Source: a bacterium
GTDB taxonomy: Bacteria; CG03
NCBI GenBank assembly: GCA_013791675.1
Contig: VMTI01000047.1
Coordinates: forward strand, 1-7,901
DNA: 7,901 nucleotides
Direction: 5' to 3'
Of this stretch, positions 1-6,200 are shown piece by piece; position 1 is the stretch's first letter; every line of letters starts with the position of its first letter. The translations under genes and the position numbers were made by a program. Under the pieces are notes generated by a model. It saw nothing but the letters and a program-made list of their open reading frames with translations, did not search any database and was not told the origin of the DNA.

Positions 1-1
1 G

Positions 2-211
2 CTGCTGAATAAAAATACGACAAAATATTATCAATTGGGTTCCGGCTGGGTGATATCAAGATATTGGAATAACGTTTCAACCTCGGCGCTGCCGGCATGG
101 TCATACAGCAGGCCTGCGCTTGTATCAGATAATGTCTTCGAACTTGTCGCAAGATCCCTTGACGCCGGCGGTAATCAGGAAATCACTTATTCAACGGTTA
201 CTTTCACATAT
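2..211 (+). repeat. Type A Ig-like unit A0 (C-terminal part only)
   Basis: The last 70 residues of a type A unit, cut by the window edge. It keeps the aromatic middle (R-Y-W-N, then W-S-Y) and the closing strand A-R-S-L-D-A-G-G-N. It shows that the type A array starts upstream of the window. Confidence 0.8.
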
Positions 212-3200
212 GATGAAACAGGGCCTTCGTCGGAGGTGATAATTCCCGGCGACGGTGTTTTAATAAATTCCCTGCCCCAGATAGAGGGCACAAGCTATGA
301 TAAAACATCGGGTGTGCAGAAAGTTGAACTTTATATACACGATTTTGTTCAGGGAAGATATTGGGACGGTTCCGCTTTTATTTCAACGACGACTGTCAAA
401 TGGGTGCAGGCGGATGATACCGTCTGGAAATATACCGGCATAACCGGCGCTAACTGGATTTCAAACGGTGACACGCAGTATAGAATTCGCCCTCGCGCGA
501 GGGATAACGTCGGCAATATGGGCGTTCTCGGCTCTACCCATACATTCACTTTTGATGTGACACAGCCTGAGTCAAGAATTACAAAACCGGTCTTCGACGG
601 TGTCCATTTGAATGTTCTCTCAAGCATTGACGGCACCGCCTACGACGTGACCGCCGGAATTGACAAAATCTATTTAAAAATAAAGAGAAGAACGGACAAT
701 TACACATGGGCGGGTTCGTCTTTTACTGTCGAGAACAGTTGGGTTCCTGCGTCGGAACTAACGCCTGACGCCACGAAATGGACTTACACTTCGCTTCCCA
801 GCTGGGTAAGCGGGTCTTCCTATACGTTGAATATCCAGTCGCTGGATTTTTCAACAAACTGGGAAACGGATTTTACGACCAAGACATTTGTGTGGGATAC
901 GACGGGTCCCGAGACGGCTGTAACCGCGCCCGTTGGAGCCAATCTTTATGCGCCGGGTCAGATAACCGGCACAGCATCCGACGCGGTGGGTTCCGTGGCG
1001 CTAGTTGAGCTGCGAATAAAAAGAATTTCCGACGCAAAATATTGGAATCCTGTTGCCGGCTCTTCATGGACTGCCGCCGACACATGGTTTGACCCCGGCA
1101 ATATCAGCTGGTTTTATAATGCAGGGTCATGGAATTGGGCGAAAGACAATCAGTACAGCGTTGAATGCCGCGGCACCGATGAACTCGGAAACGTTGAAAT
1201 TGCTCCGTACGATAAAAAAACTTTTAAGATTGACCAGGATGCTCCGTCCTCGGGAATGACAAAACCCGTACATAATTATAGATATTATGCGCTTAATGAA
1301 ATAAAGGGCACATCGGCAGACCCCGGAAGCTATCCGACACTTGTGGCTAGAACCATGGTGGCAATAAAACACGGCACCCTTTATCTGCAGAGCGACAAAT
1401 TATCATGGGGCGCGGGCATTTCTTCTTTTACCGCGACGGGTACCCCGTGGACGGTGACGCTTAACACAAACGCCTGGACGAACGGTGAAACCTACACTGT
1501 TCTGACGAGAGCTTATGATAACACCGGAAATGCCGAAGCGGAAGGAAGCCCCGACGCGGCAAACGCCAAAAATTTCATATCAGACAAAACAAAACCGCAA
1601 TCATTGATTGTCAATCCCGTTCACAAAGTCAACAACTATGACAATTTGTCCCAGCTTCCGAGAATAGACGGAACGGCCTTTGACGCCTTTACCGTGAGCG
1701 AGGTAAGAATTTCCGTTAAAAAGATTTTGGGTAATAAGTACTGGGTAGGCGCGGACTGGGGCGATCCCGACATCTGGTTTCCCGCGAATTTGTCATCGGG
1801 CGCCACTTACTGGTGGTATGACAGTGTTAATTTTAACACATCCTGCGACTATCTGGTCAAGTCAAGAGCTTATGATTCGGCGAATCCCATCAATGACGAA
1901 GAAATTCCAACGGTGGAAGGCTCGGATAATTTTCACAGAGTTACAATTGACATGAACGCTCCGGATTCGCTCATTCAAACTCCGGCAGCCTTTGCTACGC
2001 TCAGTTCTTTATTGGGTACGGTAATTGCCGGCACAGCGGTTGATGCGCAAAGCGATGTCACTTTCGTCAAAATACGAATTTCGGATATTACTTCTCCCGC
2101 CACGCAATATTATAATCTCGGCGGAGCCGGCGGATGGGACTCAAATGCGGGTAACTGGCATAACACCAACCTCAAAACATCCGGCGAGAGCATTATATGG
2201 GATGCTGACGGACTGAACATTACAGACGCGATTTGGTCTTCGGGCCATAATTACAGGCTTGAAACATACGCCAAAGATTCTGCCAACCCCGAAAATGTCG
2301 AACTCAGTTATTCAACGAAGACTTTTACTTTTGACGCTTCGCCGCCTGTTTCAGCCGTCACATTCCCCGTTAATAACGCTCATTACAAGTCGGGCGCTTT
2401 GGGACAGACGATTTACGGAAGCGCTGTTGACGAGACTTCCGATGTGGAATATGTTTATGTGAGTATTCTTGAAGAAGGCACGACGAAATGGTTTAACGGC
2501 GCCGGTTTCCTTGCGGATACAGCAAGCTGGCTGGATACAGGGATTGTTTTAGGCGCCACCAACTGGAGTTATACAAACGCGGCGATTGCCTGGACGAACG
2601 GACAGAGATATCTTTTTAAGACATACGCGATTGATGAAATCGGGAACACTTCGCCTCCGACGGCGGGTTTGAGAATTGTTTATGATACGGCAGAGCCGAA
2701 CACTTCTGTTACAAATCCCGCCAACGGTTCAACGAAGCAAAAGGACACCCTCACTCTTCTTTCGGGGAACGCTTCTGACACCTCACCCGGGCTTGTTAAT
2801 AATGTAAAAATTTCTCTGATGATAAAAGACTATCCTGCTGGCGGGACAAATTATCACTGGGATGGTTCAACCTGGACGAATAACGGCGGAAGTGACTTGT
2901 GGCTTGCGGCCTCTTACACCCCGGACACGCAATCGGGTGTATGGTCATATTCTTTTACGGCGTCAAAATGGGTGACGGGAAAATATTATGAGTTGAAGAC
3001 AAGGGCGCAGGACAAAGCGGGTAATCCCGAAACAAGCTTTGGGCTTTCAACTTTCAGAGTTGTAAAAGAAGCTTCGGAATTTGCTGTGAATGTTGTGGGC
3101 GCGGCGCCCGCCACAGCAGGGTCATTCTATGACGTAACGGTCACCGCAAAAGACAACGAAGGAAATATTGCTTTAACTTATGACAAAACGGTGAAGTTTG

Positions 3201-6200
3201 TCACAAAGGATACGCTCGGCCTTAAGGGGCATCCAGCCGCCGAATGGGCTGAAAGCGATATACAGACCTATGGGGTTGGCTTTGACACGTATACATTCCA
3301 ACTTGCGGAAGAAGGTTATCATCTGTTCAATAATCTCGTGAGATTTAAGACAGCATCTTCAGGCGCGGGCACTCTTAAATTTGTTCTTGTTTATGATACA
3401 GCATCCGTCGCCGATACCGAAGCGCCGGATATTCTCGGGGAGCATAAGAACATTGTTGTAAATCCGAAAGCCGCCGACCGCATTCAGGTCGTTCTGCCGG
3501 GCGAAACGGCAGTTGCCGGCATAACTTCGGGTAAAACCGGAAGTCCGAGCCCCCAGACGGCCGGAGCGGGATTTTACGCGACCGTCAAGATTTGTGATGA
3601 ATACTGGAATGTCACAACAGCCACAAACACAATAAACATTACAACAACTGACCCGAATGACACTAATCCCGGCAATAAATACGTTTCGGGTTCGACAACG
3701 ACGCAAATCACGATGCTGACTGCCGGAAGCAGAGATGTTGAAGCGTTCTCAGTCGGCGGGATTTTTAATGATTTTAACAAAGACCATCCGTATAATAATT
3801 CTGTTACGGTGAACGCTGATGTGCCCACACGCCTCCAGGTCATTCTTCCGGGTGTGACGGCCAAGCCCGGCACTCCATCGGGCAAAGAAGGCACTCCGAC
3901 GGCGCAGCCGGCCGGCGTTGAATTTACGGCGACTGTTTACGCGACTGATTCCAACTGGAATGTTAACACTTCCACAACCGTCTGGGCGGGTTTTTCCACG
4001 ACCGACATTTATGATACGGAACCGTCAAGCAAATCTCTCGCAAGCGGTCAGACACAGGTAATCTTCAAGATGTATGAGGCAAAGGTGCAGACAATCACCG
4101 CGACGAATCTTGACAGCACGCTTCTCGAATCAAAAGCCGCCCTGACGATTAAGTACGGCGCGGGGCAGAAACTCCAGGTGCTTGTCCCGGGTGAAAATTA
4201 CAAGCCGGGTTCGGCGCAGGGTAAAGATGGCGCTGTGCAGGCGCAGACAGCCGGAGTTCAGTTTACCGTGACGGCGCGTCTTTGCGACGATAATTGGAAT
4301 GTTAAAACGGATTCGGCGGTTACCGTCAATGTGACGGGCAACGATCCTAACGGCGCTGACCCCACGCCTTATATGATTACAGGAGTTGGGCCGTTTAATG
4401 TGACATATAAAACGGCATGGCAGGGAACTGTTCAGGCGACATGGACGGTGACGGGGACTGCCGCGGGATGGACTTCCTACACTTCCGCTAAAATTTCCGT
4501 TAATCCGGCTTCCGTAAAACATCTGCAGGTTCTGTTGCCCGGTGAGGCGGCCTCTCCCGGCTCATCAACGGGAAAAACCGGCTCCGTTTCCACGCAGACG
4601 GCTGGAGCCCAGTTTATAATAACGGTGAAAGCCGTTGACGAATTCTGGAATATACAGCCCTCGTCCAATCCTATCGTCGGTATTTCGGTGAACAGCGCTT
4701 ATTTTGAAAAACAGAGCAATCACGGCCTTGTAAACGGAACGACAGTTTTCTGGATGCTCCTCAAAGACGCTGAAAGAGACCCGTGGAAGATAACCGCTTC
4801 AACTTCAGACGGCAAATCTATTCTGCCCGATATGTCCTCAAATATATATGTGCAGGCCGCCGCGGTCCAAAAACTTATGATTCTCGCTCCCGGCGAAACT
4901 TGGAATCCCGGATCCAGCGAAGGCCGAACGGGTGTTCCGTCAACCAGAACGGCAGGCGTTAATTTTAATATGACATTAAGAACCGTGGACGCTTACTGGA
5001 ACCAGTCAAATTCCGCCGTGAATGTAAAATTGACATCGACTGACCCGAATAAGAATGAAGTGACGGGAATTGCCTTCAATGGATTGCAGGCGCAAACATA
5101 CGCTTTCAGAACGGCTAACAATTCATGGTCGGTGACCGTTTCAACTACGGCCGGAGAGAATTTTGCTTCTCATACGACGCAGAATATTTATGTTGCTCCA
5201 GCCGCGGCGAGCCGGCTTCTTGTTATTGCTCCCGGCGAAACATTCAACGAAGGGTCGGCCGACGGTAAAGATGCCGCGCCGATTAATCAGACAGCAGGGA
5301 CTTCTTTCAACATAACTGTTATTGCTTGCGACGCTTACTTTAATAAAACAACAGTTGGACCCACGGTGGGAATTACAACCACCGATCCGTATGACAGCCA
5401 TCCCGCCTCTAAGGCGCTTGTCGCGGGGGCCACAACTTTTGTGATAGATTTCAGAAAAGCACATTCATCATGGACAATAACGACTTCAAATGGCGGAGGC
5501 TATACCAATAACACTTCTTCGCCTGTTTATGTTAATCCCGGCACAGCGATAAAGCTTCAGATTCTCGCTCCCGGCGAAACTGCCGACGACGGCAATGTGT
5601 CAAACGGCGGGAAATCGGGTTCCGTCAATGAGCAGCAGGCGGGAGTGAGTTTCACGGTGACCGTTCGCGGCGTGGACCAATTCTGGAATTTACAGGAATC
5701 CGCGGTGGCGGAAGCGATGCTTACAAGCAATTATGGCGGAGATTACATCGTTCCCGTGTCATCGCCTTTGGCCGGTGACGGCTTGGCCGTGTTTGATGTG
5801 TCTCTTGTGAAAGCTAACACCACCTCGTATCTTACAGTTGATGATATAGACGGCATAGCGCTGGCGCAGTATAATCACGCGGGCATAAAATGCGTTCCGG
5901 GCTCTCCCGAGTATCTTATGATTCTTCTGCCCAATGAGACACAAACTCCTGCTGTAGAGCCAGGAAAAACTGGGCCGCCGACGGTTCAGACAGCCGGAGG
6001 AGAGTTTGTATTTACAGTGCTGTCTGTTGACAGTAATTATAACATAACTCCGACGACGGCAACGATAAAAATCGGTTCGTCCGATTCAAACGCTATTTTA
6101 CCTTCGGTAAATACGCTGGCAAACGGAACGACAAGTTTTGCAATAACTTTGAAAACGGCGAACGCTTACAGAACGGTTTTCGCCGACGAATATAATACGG

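Larger units (their letters stand above)
212..3076 (+). repeat. Type A array: eight complete bacterial Ig-like (Big-type) repeats
   Basis: Eight head-to-tail units begin at bases 212, 554, 896, 1232, 1583, 1949, 2333 and 2684, and are 112-131 residues long. All eight open with D-x-x-x-P (for example DETGP, DTTGP, DKTKP). About 25-30 residues later comes a strand of the form I-x-G-T-A-x-D. A variable Trp/Tyr-rich stretch follows (K-Y-W-N-like, then W-x-Y). Each closes with a strand around A-x-D-x-x-G-N. The opening and closing motifs match those of many bacterial extracellular Ig-like domains; I would expect a hit to one of the Pfam Big families but cannot name which. The Trp-rich middle loop is longer than in typical 80-90 residue Big domains and accounts for the extra length. 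Units are well diverged in DNA sequence, so the array is old rather than freshly amplified. Confidence 0.9.

Noticed and set aside
490..503. 14-base perfect palindrome, a possible operator or hairpin
   Set aside because: It lies inside a conserved closing strand of unit A1 and arises from Arg/Ala codons. One such palindrome is roughly expected by chance in a window of this size.
778..1008. Short forward-strand frames in other phases (778-1008, 1053-1259, 2025-2216, 2259-2462, 6633-6827, 7243-7443, 7686-7874)
   Set aside because: They overlap the repeat-bearing frame completely, have no recognisable content and have low-quality compositions.
3530..3545. G-K-T-G motif of type B units as a nucleotide-binding P-loop
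   Set aside because: The spacing is G-x3-G-K-(T/S), not G-x4-G-K-(T/S). The following residue pattern is not a P-loop helix, Lys is lost or changed to Arg in some units, and the context is an extracellular-type beta repeat.
4130..4522. Antisense open frame of 130 codons, and similar antisense frames at 3359-3706, 3574-3894, 6295-6612, 6695-7039 and 7238-7554
   Set aside because: All lie opposite the continuous forward frame. Several show the same reversed-repeat pattern because they mirror the type B units. No domain, ribosome binding site or gap in the forward frame supports them.
5994..6020. Purine-rich G-G-A-G-G-A stretch as an internal ribosome binding site
   Set aside because: The next possible start in frame (GTG) is too far away, and it falls inside unit B8 at the conserved A-G-G-E position.
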